A stretch of 64,000 nucleotides of DNA from Planctomycetota bacterium (GTDB taxonomy: Bacteria; Planctomycetota; UBA1135; UBA2386), in NCBI GenBank assembly GCA_016794565.1, contig JAEUHQ010000082.1:17807-81806 (forward strand), in the 5' to 3' direction. Each line of letters opens with the position of its first letter. The stretch's first letter is position 1. The notes beneath the pieces were generated by a model. The model made no database searches. It was given only the letters and a program-made list of their open reading frames with translations, and was not told the DNA's origin. This document shows, one piece after another, positions 35,943 to 44,456 of the stretch. The translations under genes were made by a program, and so were the position numbers.

Positions 35943-38900
35943 ATGCGTTCCGAAGCCACTTTCCGCTCCTCCACGAAGACCGCGGTCGTCTTCACCGCCT
36001 TCGCTCTGCTCTCCATCGGCTGCGCGACCTGGGCCGCGCGCGACATGTCGACGAACCTCGGTGCCTGGCAACCGCTCGGCAAGTTCGAGGACGCGACCGC
36101 GGCGCGCGAAGCCGAAGCGAGCGCCGGATGCCTCACCTGCCACGAGGGCATCGACAGCAAGAACATGCACGGCCTCAACGTCTGGCAGATCGGTTGCGCC
36201 GACTGCCACGGCGGTGACCCGAAGATCGCGTGGACCGGCGGCTCCGCGCAGCGCCCGTGGTCGAGCGCCTACGTGCAGGCGATGAAGGCCGCGCACGTGC
36301 AGCCGGCGTTCCCTGCGGAATGGCGGGGCAGCCGCAATCCGGAGCGCACCTATGCACTCCTGAACCGCGAGAAGCTCGAGTACGTGCGCTTCATCAACCC
36401 CGGCGACCTGCGCGTCGCACCGCAGACCTGCGGCACCACCGGCTGCCATCCGGACATCACGGGTCGCGTGATGACGAGCATGATGACGCACAGCGCGATG
36501 GTGATGGGTTCGGGCACCTACAACAACGGCGTGCTCCCGTACAAGAACTACGTCATCGGCGAGTTCTACATGCCGAACGGCGAGGCGGCGCTCGCCAAGA
36601 CGGTGCCCGCGCCGACGCCGGCCGAGAAGGCTCGCGGCGTGGTCGAGCAGCTGATCCCCGTGCCGCGCTACAACGCGAGCCAGCCGGGCAACATCTTCCG
36701 CGCCGCGGAGCGCGGCGTCGCGAACACGCGCGGGCTCGGCACCGAGAACCGCGTCGACTTCGCGCACTTCGTGCTGCACAAGACGCGCCTCAACGATCCG
36801 TACGTCTGGTTCCTCGGCACGAACGACTACGGCGCGGAGTTCCGTTCGAGTGGCTGCTCCGCCTGCCACGTGCTCTACGCGAACAGCGAGGACCCGAAGA
36901 TGTCCGCGCACATCGCGATGCACGGCTACAAGGGCAAGACGGCCGCGACGAACGGCGACCCGACGATCCCGAAGGACGAGCCCGGTCACCCGATCGAGCA
37001 CAAGTTCACGACGCGCATCCCGACGAGCCAGTGCATGTCGTGCCACAACCACCAGGGCAGCGGCGCGATCGACAACTACGCCGGCATCATGTGGTGGGAC
37101 GGCGAGAGCGACGGCAAGCTCCTCTACGACGAGGAAGGCCACGCGAAGAAGGGCGACGCGCTGCACGACGTGCACCTCGAGGCGAACAAGCAGGCGAAGC
37201 ACACACAGTTCAGCTCGCAGCACCGCAGCGGCTGGTCGTTCCGCAAGGTCTACAAGGTGAACGTCGAAGGTCAGATGATCGACAAGAAGGGGAACCTGAT
37301 CCCCTGGGACGATCCCGACTGGGCCTCGAAGGCTGTGCACCTCGCCGACCACCACTACGAAGTCGGCATGCAGTGCATCGACTGCCACACGGAGCAGGAC
37401 GTGCACGGCGACGGCAAGCTCTACGGCGAGATGATCAACCCCGTGGAGATCTACTGCACCGACTGCCACGGCACGGTCGCGCAGCGCTCGAAGCTCGTGA
37501 CCAGCAACCCGGCGGGCGGCAACGACCTGTCGAAGGCCAAGGCCGCCGGGTCGAAGGGCACGCGCCAGTTCCGCTGGGTCGACGCCTCGGGCAACGAGGT
37601 CACCGGTCGCGCGCCGCAGAAGGGCGACGTACTGAAGCAGCGCAGCAAGGTCGATCCGAACCTCGAGTGGGCGGTGCCGCAGATCGTCGACGCGATCGAT
37701 CCGTCGGCGAAGAACTACAACAGCAAGGCGCGCATCGCGAAGACGCTGCAGAAGGGCAACGACACCTACGGCGACGCGACCGTGTCATCCGATCACTTCG
37801 CACACAGCGCGGACCGCATGACGTGCTACACGTGCCACACGTCGTGGGCGATCAGCTGCGCGGGATGCCACCTCGCCGGCAAGACGAACCGCAACGCGCC
37901 GTCGAGCCACTTCTACGGCGAGAAGACCCTCGTCGACGTCGGCTACTACTCGCAGGGCCTGCGCTCCGACTGCCTGATGCTCGGCATCAACGGCACAGTG
38001 AAGGGCAACAAGATCTCGCCGATCCGCTCCGCCTCGGCGCCGATCGCCACGGCCGAGAACGGGAACCGTGCGATCGTCACGCACCAGCAGCCGACGGTGT
38101 CGGCCTCCGGCCACAGCGGCCACGCGTTCTCGCCGTACATCCCGCACACGGTGAGCGCCGAGCACGGCCAGCAGTGCACGAGCTGCCACGTCAGTGAAGC
38201 CGACGACAACAACTCGAGCCTCGCGACGCGCTTCAACCTCGGCGTGCACGCATCGGACTTCGTCGGGGCCTACGTGCACCTCGGCACGAGCAAGAGCGTC
38301 ACCGCCGTCCGGGTGACCGACGGCTGGGAACCGCAGCCGGTGATCGGCAGCGACTTCCACGCGATGACGTACCCGAAGGAACACGCTGCGCACGTCGCCG
38401 CGAACTCGCAGCTGACGGAAACGCACACTCACGACACGCCGGCCGTGTTCGTGCAGGCGCGCGGCGAGTACTTGTTCACTGCCGCGGGCAAGGGCGGCTT
38501 CCGCGTCCTCGACATCGCGAACATCGCGAACAAGGACGTCGCACAGCGCATCATCAGCGCGCCGTTCAGTCCGATCGGCCACGACGCCCACGTCGCCACG
38601 CGCGACGCCGCCGCAGTGCTGTTGCCGACCACGGTCCCGATGGACCCGGTGCGCAAGGTCGACCCGGCGAACGAGGAGCAGCCGGTGCATCCGCTGTTCG
38701 GCTACGCCTACGTGATCGACCGCCAGGAGGGCCTCGTCGTCGTCGACGTGAACACGTTCGTGGACGGCGACCCGAACAACAACTTCGTGAAGCGAGCCGC
38801 GACGTGGAACCCCGACGGCGTGCTGAAGGGCGGCCACGGTGGCATGGTCGTCGGCAGCTACCTCTACGTCCTCGTGCCGGACGGCATCGTGGTCGTCGGC

Positions 38901-39575
38901 ATCGACAAGCCGACGGAGCCGCGCCTCGTCACCGCGCTGAAAGGCCTCGGCGGTCCGCGCAGCATCGACGTGCAGTTCCGCTACGCGGTCGTCACCGACG
39001 CCGAGGGCATGAAGGTGCTCGACATCACGGACCTCGAGAAGCCGACGGTCGTGCCGGGCGCGATCGTGCCGCTCGCCGACGCGCGCGGCGTCCGCCTGTG
39101 CCGCACCTACGCGTACGTCGCCGCGGGCAAGGACGGTCTCGCGATCGTCGACATGCTGCGATTCACGCAGCCGAAGCTCGTCGAGAAGTTCACGGCCGAC
39201 GGCGCCATCGACGACGCCACCGCGGTCACGACCGGCCTCACGAACGCGAGCATGTTCGCCTACGTCGCCGACGGGAAGAACGGCCTGCGCGTGATCGAGT
39301 TGTGGACACCGTCGCGCAGCCACGGGACCTACGGCTTCTCGCCGAAGCCGACGCCGCGCCTCGTCGCGAGCCGCCGGACCGACGGTCCCGCGGTCTCCAT
39401 CTCGACCGGAATGATCCGCGACCGCGGTGTCGACGAGAGCGGCAACCAGATCGGCGTCTTCGGCCGCATCGGCTCGCGCCCGTTCAACAAGAAGGAGCGC
39501 GAGGCCTTCTACCTGCGCGGCGGCAAGGTCTACCGGGTCAACGACGCCGCGACGGGCTACAAGGAAGCGAAGTAG
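35943..39575 (+). CDS. 10-heme c-type cytochrome fused to an LVIVD beta-propeller, lipoprotein-like
   Basis: The protein has 1210 residues. The N-terminus ends LLSIGC, a probable lipobox with Cys27, which would allow outer-membrane anchoring. Heme motifs: nine CXXCH (CLTCH at 63, CADCH at 85, CSACH, CMSCH, CIDCH, CTDCH, CYTCH, CAGCH, CTSCH near 745) and one CGTTGCH (CX4CH, near 163). From about 830 to 1165 come LVIVD-type repeats about 42-50 residues apart (FRVLDIANI, VVVDVNTF, VVVGIDKP, VLDITDLEKP, IVDMLRFTQP, RVIELW), forming a beta-propeller. It is likely the terminal, surface or substrate-facing partner of the porin and the 18-heme protein. The donor or acceptor is unknown. Confidence 0.92.
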   Translation: MRSEATFRSSTKTAVVFTAFALLSIGCATWAARDMSTNLGAWQPLGKFEDATAAREAEASAGCLTCHEGIDSKNMHGLNVWQIGCADCHGGDPKIAWTGGSAQRPWSSAYVQAMKAAHVQPAFPAEWRGSRNPERTYALLNREKLEYVRFINPGDLRVAPQTCGTTGCHPDITGRVMTSMMTHSAMVMGSGTYNNGVLPYKNYVIGEFYMPNGEAALAKTVPAPTPAEKARGVVEQLIPVPRYNASQPGNIFRAAERGVANTRGLGTENRVDFAHFVLHKTRLNDPYVWFLGTNDYGAEFRSSGCSACHVLYANSEDPKMSAHIAMHGYKGKTAATNGDPTIPKDEPGHPIEHKFTTRIPTSQCMSCHNHQGSGAIDNYAGIMWWDGESDGKLLYDEEGHAKKGDALHDVHLEANKQAKHTQFSSQHRSGWSFRKVYKVNVEGQMIDKKGNLIPWDDPDWASKAVHLADHHYEVGMQCIDCHTEQDVHGDGKLYGEMINPVEIYCTDCHGTVAQRSKLVTSNPAGGNDLSKAKAAGSKGTRQFRWVDASGNEVTGRAPQKGDVLKQRSKVDPNLEWAVPQIVDAIDPSAKNYNSKARIAKTLQKGNDTYGDATVSSDHFAHSADRMTCYTCHTSWAISCAGCHLAGKTNRNAPSSHFYGEKTLVDVGYYSQGLRSDCLMLGINGTVKGNKISPIRSASAPIATAENGNRAIVTHQQPTVSASGHSGHAFSPYIPHTVSAEHGQQCTSCHVSEADDNNSSLATRFNLGVHASDFVGAYVHLGTSKSVTAVRVTDGWEPQPVIGSDFHAMTYPKEHAAHVAANSQLTETHTHDTPAVFVQARGEYLFTAAGKGGFRVLDIANIANKDVAQRIISAPFSPIGHDAHVATRDAAAVLLPTTVPMDPVRKVDPANEEQPVHPLFGYAYVIDRQEGLVVVDVNTFVDGDPNNNFVKRAATWNPDGVLKGGHGGMVVGSYLYVLVPDGIVVVGIDKPTEPRLVTALKGLGGPRSIDVQFRYAVVTDAEGMKVLDITDLEKPTVVPGAIVPLADARGVRLCRTYAYVAAGKDGLAIVDMLRFTQPKLVEKFTADGAIDDATAVTTGLTNASMFAYVADGKNGLRVIELWTPSRSHGTYGFSPKPTPRLVASRRTDGPAVSISTGMIRDRGVDESGNQIGVFGRIGSRPFNKKEREAFYLRGGKVYRVNDAATGYKEAK

Positions 39576-39621
39576 CCGCGCGGGTACGGCGGCTTCACCG
39601 GCTGTGCGGGCCGCCGGTGAC

Positions 39622-42600
39622 TCACCTGCCGCCGAACAGCACTTTCGCGACGGACGACGCGGGCTCACAGAACACCACGTCGATGTCCCCGTCGCCGTCG
39701 ACGTCCGCCACGAGCAGGCGCGTCGCGGTCGCCACGCCGATCGGGCGCGCTGGCCCGAAGACCAGCGGCGCCGCCTGCGGCAGCAGCACGACCTGCCCGT
39801 TGCGCACGCAGGCGAGATCGCGGTCGCCGTCGCCGTCGAAGTCGGCGGCGACCAGTGCCTCGCTGCTCCCGCCCGTCACGACCGCCGCGAGCGCAAAACT
39901 GCCGGGCGCAGCCTGACGGAAGACCGTCACGTCGAGCGTGTTCGCAGTCGCCACGTCGAGCAGCCCGTCGCCGTCGAAGTCCGCGACCGCGACGGCGCGC
40001 GGCGTGTTGCCAATGCCGGGCACGGTCACGGTCATCGCCGCGGCGAACGAACCGAGCGCGAGCTGACGCCAGATCACCACGGTGTTCCCCGCCAGCGCGA
40101 CGACGTCGTTGTCACCGTCGGCGTCGATGTCGGCGAGAACGGGCGCGACCTGCGGCGCGAGTGGCGCGCCGGCGAACGCGAGGCGCGTGGGCGTCGAGAA
40201 GGCGCCGTTCGCGAGCTGCAGCGACACCGCGATCGCGTTCGGTTCGACCACCGCGACGTCGTCGTCGCCGTCGCTGTCCAGATCACCGATCGAGACGGCG
40301 GTCGGCGAGTTCCACGGCCCGGCTCCCGTGCCGACCAGCGGCCCCGTCACGAAACTCCCGGTCCCCGTGCGTCGCACGAGCTGTACGCCATCGGCAGCGC
40401 CGACGACGACCGCGTCCGCGTCGCCGTCGCGATCGAGGTCGCCGACGGCACACGCGTCCCCGCCGGCGAGCGGGACGGCGAGCGACGCGGCGGCGGGAAT
40501 CGCGCCGTCGGCGCCGGAAGTGAACACCGCGAGATGCCTCGTCGTGGAGCCGACGAGCGCGACCACGTCGAGGCGGCCGTCACCGTCCATGTCGCCGACG
40601 GCCACGTCGCGCACCGACGGCGTGGCACCGGCCGAACCGACCGGCACCGCCGCGGCGCCGAAGTGGCGGCCGCGCGCGTCGAGCACGACGGCGATCGTTC
40701 CCGCGGTCTCGTTCGCGCAGGCGACGTCCACGCGTCCGTCCGCGTCGATGTCCGCGGCGACGACGGCCGAAGCGCCGTCCGTGACCCCTGGGCCGCCGAG
40801 CGCGTACGCCATCTCGAACAGGCCCGACGCACCTCGGCGCAGCACGGCGATCCGATTCGCTGCCGGGTCCGCGCACAGGAGCTCGCTGATTCCGTCTCCG
40901 TCGAGATCACTCGCGACGACGTCCGCGGGACCGACCAGCGACCCCGGCGCGGACACCACGGCGCGCGGGGACGGACCGGCACCGAACGACGCGAGTTCTC
41001 CGCCCGCCGCGTCGCTCTCGACCGCGACCAGTTCCGCGGCGCCCCCCTGGGAACCGGGCACCACGCGCAGCGCCGTGACGGCTCGCGGCGAGGTGATCGT
41101 CATCGGCGCACCGAACGTGTGCGCCGCATTCTGCGTGAAGACGAGCACGCCGTTCGCCGCCGCGCCCGCACCGCGATGCGACACGGCGACGTCGAGCCGG
41201 CCGTCGTGGTCGAAGTCGACGACCGCCACGTCCGTGGCGACGGCGCCCGACACGACGCTCGCGGCGGGCAGGGGCACGGGCGCCGCGAACACTCCGGGGG
41301 ACGTCTGGCAGAACACCGCCGCGTCGTCCCCCTGCACCGCCACGACATCGACGTCGCCGTCGCCGTCCAGGTCCGCGGCCGCGACGCGCGTCGACGCCGG
41401 CGCGTTCGACGGATCGATGCGAACGGGAGGCGCAAACGTCGTCGGCGACGTCTGCACGAAGAGCAGGAGGCCGTTCTGGGCGGCGACGATCAGGTCGACG
41501 TCCCCGTCGCCGTCCGCGTCGACGGCCTCGACGTCCTTCGGCGCGACGACGGCGCCGACACCCCCCAGCAGGAGCGGCGGCGCAAACGTCCCTGGCGCGA
41601 TCTGACGGAACAGCGACAACGCGTTCGCCGTGGCACTGACCGCGATCAGGTCGAGGTCGCCGTCACCATCGACATCGGCGGCGGTGAGCGCCTTCGGGCC
41701 GAGCGTCGCCAGCGGGATCGGCGACGCGTCCAGCTGCACGGCGGTCACGAACGCTGCGCCCGTCTCCACCGGGGCGCCGACCGCCCCGTCCACCGGGATC
41801 GCCCGCACGCGGATCCCGACGCCGGCGGGAGCATCCCCGCTGTCCCACACGAACTCGCCCGGCGCGCCGCCAGGGCTGCTGGTCACCGGATCGAGCGCCG
41901 GATCGAGTGCGCGAAGGCGCCACGTCTGTCGCACGCCGAGCAACGGAGCAAACGCCGCGTCGACCGTGGCGATCGCGGTCGCGGGATCGAAGGCCACGAT
42001 GCGGCGGCGCTGCTCGACACCGAGTCGCGCCTGCAGATTGCGCGACAACTTCTGCGCGACGAGGGCGAGGCGATCCGCGCCAAGACACACCGACCCGCTG
42101 TCGGCCGGCACGCTGACGTTGCTCTGTGCGCCGCGACCGAGTTCGACGATACCGAGGAACGCCGAAGCCGACACTCCGGGTGTGCGCAACAGGACCCCGA
42201 GCCGCTGGCCGTCGGGGCTCACCGCGAGCGCGCTCGGCAGGAGGCCGACGGCGTTGCAAGCGCCGAGCGGCTGCATCGTGCGGGTCACGAGGTCGAGCAC
42301 ACCGACGCGCGAACCGCTGCGTTCCGCGACGAAGGCGCGCCAGGGCGCCGTGGGGTCGAGCGCGATGCCGAACGGCTCGGCGAGACCCGAGCGGAGGACC
42401 GTGGTGCTCGTGACCGCGTCCCATTCGATGCGGACGACGGAGTCGGCGGCGGTCGCGACGAGCGACTTCGAGCCGGCGACCGCGATGCCGCGCAGCGGGC
42501 CCGGCACCGCGGCACCGACGCGTTCGGCGCGCAGCGTGGCGCCGCCCCCGGACAGATCGACTTCGAAGACGCGCCACGTGCCGCCCGCGTCCGTCGCGGC

Positions 42601-44013
42601 GAACGCGGACGCCGAGCCCGGCGCCACGGCCAGCGCCGTCGGGACTCCGCCCATCGACGCCAACGTGCGCAGGACGGCGCCGGTCGACAGATCGATCTCG
42701 ACGAGTTCACTGCCGGCAGCGACCTCTTCGAGGACGAACGCGCTGGTCGCGTCGTCGCCCGCCGCCACCGCGACCGGTGCTCGCAGCGGGTTCGTCGGCC
42801 AGGTCGCCGCGAGCCCGGCGAACGTCGGCCGCGTGCGGAGCACTTCGATCTCGCGACCGACGACGCCGCGCGCCAGCGTGGCCGAGTGTTCGCCCAGCAA
42901 CAGCTGCGCCAGCCGCACCCGCATCGGATCGGTCGGCTGCACGGCCCCGACCGCCGGCGACGCATACGGGGTGCACACGTGCGACGAACGCCGGAACACG
43001 GGGTCGCGCAGGAGGGCGATGAGTGCGGTCGGGTCACCGAGGGCGATCGGCGGAAAGGGCTCGCCCTCGTGCCGCCACTGGAACACGACGCGCGTCGGAT
43101 CTCCTTCTTCGTCGGCGATCGCGAACGGGATGGAGATGCCGTTCCGTCGGTCACTGCTCGCGAGCAACGCACTCCCGTCGATCGTCGCGACGGGAGAGGC
43201 GTTGTTGTCGACGAGGAACGACCCCGTCTCCCGCACGATTCCGGTCGCCACCGGATCGGTCGCCGTGAAGCGGACCCGCACGCTGCGATCGAGGTCGGGC
43301 AGGTCGAAGTCGGTGTCCCAGAAGAAGACGAAACCTGCTCCTCCCACCGGCGCGGTCACGCCCGGGAACGCGAGTTCCGGCGTGGGATCCGTCGTTCCGA
43401 GGCCGGCGGGACGCGCGAGGCGCCAGGCGGCGGCAGGCTCACCGTCGACGTGGTACTCGACCTTGACCCCGACCGGGTCGGCGGAGCTGTCGCGCAAGAC
43501 GAAGGGCAGCGACGTCGTGCCGTGCGTCACGGGCGCGACCGATCCGACCGTCAGCACCGGCGCATCGTTGCCGAGACCGGCGACGACGGTGCGGATCGTG
43601 TCGGCGCCGACCCGCGCGCTCAGGGTCACGCTGCCGGAGAAGCTCGCGTCGTCGGGCAGAGACGCTTCCGCCGGGAAGTTCCACGGCAGCTCGTGGACCG
43701 TGCCGGCCGGTGACGTCGAGAGCACCACCGGGTTCGCGGCGAGCCCGACGAGGGGAACGGGGCCGCCGGACGCGGCGCCCTCGAACGTGAACTGCACCGA
43801 CACCGGATCCGACTCCGCGTCGGCAACGACGATCCGGATCCGCGCCGGCGCGACCTTCGTGTCGAACACCACGAGGCTCTGCGCGGTCGCCGCCGTGTCC
43901 GGCCCGCCGCCGCCACTGCCACCACTGCCGCCGCCACCACCGCCACACGACGCAGCACACACGGACGCGATGCCAACGGCGACAGCGCGAAGGGAGAACG
44001 GGGTGCGGATCAA
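39622..44013 (-). CDS. giant lipoprotein with VCBS/FG-GAP repeats
   Basis: The protein has 1463 residues. The start is a TTG at 44013 with AGAAGG 5 bp before it, giving a signal peptide ending CAASC and a Gly-rich tether (GGGGGGSGGSGGGG). The first ~700 residues hold beta-sandwich and propeller-like parts (APVLTVGSVAPV, VALDPTAPWRAFVAERSGSRVGVLDL). The second half has about 13 Asp-rich calcium-type loops (DVDGDGDLD, DADGDGDVD, DLDGDGDVD and similar), the FG-GAP/VCBS repeats of integrin-like propellers. It is probably surface-displayed and adhesive or polysaccharide-binding. It converges on the cytochrome gene with 46 bp between; no functional link is evident. Confidence 0.88.
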   Translation of the reverse strand: MIRTPFSLRAVAVGIASVCAASCGGGGGGSGGSGGGGPDTAATAQSLVVFDTKVAPARIRIVVADAESDPVSVQFTFEGAASGGPVPLVGLAANPVVLSTSPAGTVHELPWNFPAEASLPDDASFSGSVTLSARVGADTIRTVVAGLGNDAPVLTVGSVAPVTHGTTSLPFVLRDSSADPVGVKVEYHVDGEPAAAWRLARPAGLGTTDPTPELAFPGVTAPVGGAGFVFFWDTDFDLPDLDRSVRVRFTATDPVATGIVRETGSFLVDNNASPVATIDGSALLASSDRRNGISIPFAIADEEGDPTRVVFQWRHEGEPFPPIALGDPTALIALLRDPVFRRSSHVCTPYASPAVGAVQPTDPMRVRLAQLLLGEHSATLARGVVGREIEVLRTRPTFAGLAATWPTNPLRAPVAVAAGDDATSAFVLEEVAAGSELVEIDLSTGAVLRTLASMGGVPTALAVAPGSASAFAATDAGGTWRVFEVDLSGGGATLRAERVGAAVPGPLRGIAVAGSKSLVATAADSVVRIEWDAVTSTTVLRSGLAEPFGIALDPTAPWRAFVAERSGSRVGVLDLVTRTMQPLGACNAVGLLPSALAVSPDGQRLGVLLRTPGVSASAFLGIVELGRGAQSNVSVPADSGSVCLGADRLALVAQKLSRNLQARLGVEQRRRIVAFDPATAIATVDAAFAPLLGVRQTWRLRALDPALDPVTSSPGGAPGEFVWDSGDAPAGVGIRVRAIPVDGAVGAPVETGAAFVTAVQLDASPIPLATLGPKALTAADVDGDGDLDLIAVSATANALSLFRQIAPGTFAPPLLLGGVGAVVAPKDVEAVDADGDGDVDLIVAAQNGLLLFVQTSPTTFAPPVRIDPSNAPASTRVAAADLDGDGDVDVVAVQGDDAAVFCQTSPGVFAAPVPLPAASVVSGAVATDVAVVDFDHDGRLDVAVSHRGAGAAANGVLVFTQNAAHTFGAPMTITSPRAVTALRVVPGSQGGAAELVAVESDAAGGELASFGAGPSPRAVVSAPGSLVGPADVVASDLDGDGISELLCADPAANRIAVLRRGASGLFEMAYALGGPGVTDGASAVVAADIDADGRVDVACANETAGTIAVVLDARGRHFGAAAVPVGSAGATPSVRDVAVGDMDGDGRLDVVALVGSTTRHLAVFTSGADGAIPAAASLAVPLAGGDACAVGDLDRDGDADAVVVGAADGVQLVRRTGTGSFVTGPLVGTGAGPWNSPTAVSIGDLDSDGDDDVAVVEPNAIAVSLQLANGAFSTPTRLAFAGAPLAPQVAPVLADIDADGDNDVVALAGNTVVIWRQLALGSFAAAMTVTVPGIGNTPRAVAVADFDGDGLLDVATANTLDVTVFRQAAPGSFALAAVVTGGSSEALVAADFDGDGDRDLACVRNGQVVLLPQAAPLVFGPARPIGVATATRLLVADVDGDGDIDVVFCEPASSVAKVLFGGR

Positions 44014-44095
44014 AGGGGCCTTCTCGTCGCAACGCTGACCGGGCGCTGCGGCGCGGGAGTCTACCGGCCGTTCGCCGCGGCGGCACCGCCGCAGG

Positions 44096-44449
44096 TCAAC
44101 GGCGCGGACGCTTCGTTGCCTTGGGCTTCCTCGCCCCCGGCCGCGTCGTCGCGGCCTGCCAGGCGCTCGCCAGCGCATCACGCACGACGTCGACCGGAGC
44201 GGCGCCGAGCGTGACCATCGTGCACCCGGCTCGACCCCACGCACCGTTCGCCGGAACGAACGCGTCGCCGTGTTCGCGCACGAGGCGGCGCTGCTCGTCG
44301 ACCGGCACTTTCACCATCGCGCGTTCGCCGTCCGGATGCAGGCTCGCGAAGACGCGGCCGCCGGCGCGGAAGTCCGGGTGGTCGTGGTGCGAGCCCTCGA
44401 CGACGTCGGGCAGCGCACACGCGAGTGCTCGAAACCGCGACGGCGTCAC
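44096..44449 (-). CDS. MmcQ/YjbR-family (DUF419) protein
   Basis: The protein has 117 residues. The pattern FRALACALPDVVEGSHHDHPDFRAGGRVFASL and the later MVKVPVDEQRRLV match the small MmcQ/YjbR (CyaY-like fold) family, whose role is thought to involve DNA binding or stress but is not settled. The C-terminus is a basic Lys/Pro tail. The start is GTG, 7 bp after the stop of the peptidase gene, with GAGG overlapping that junction, so the two are probably co-translated. Confidence 0.85.
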   Translation of the reverse strand: MTPSRFRALACALPDVVEGSHHDHPDFRAGGRVFASLHPDGERAMVKVPVDEQRRLVREHGDAFVPANGAWGRAGCTMVTLGAAPVDVVRDALASAWQAATTRPGARKPKATKRPRR

Positions 44450-44456
44450 CGGCGCC

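Noticed and set aside
39427..43713. 1428-residue plus-strand open frame
   Set aside because: It is antisense to the VCBS lipoprotein, whose Asp-rich repeats give long open complements rich in Arg and Asp; it has no recognisable domain.
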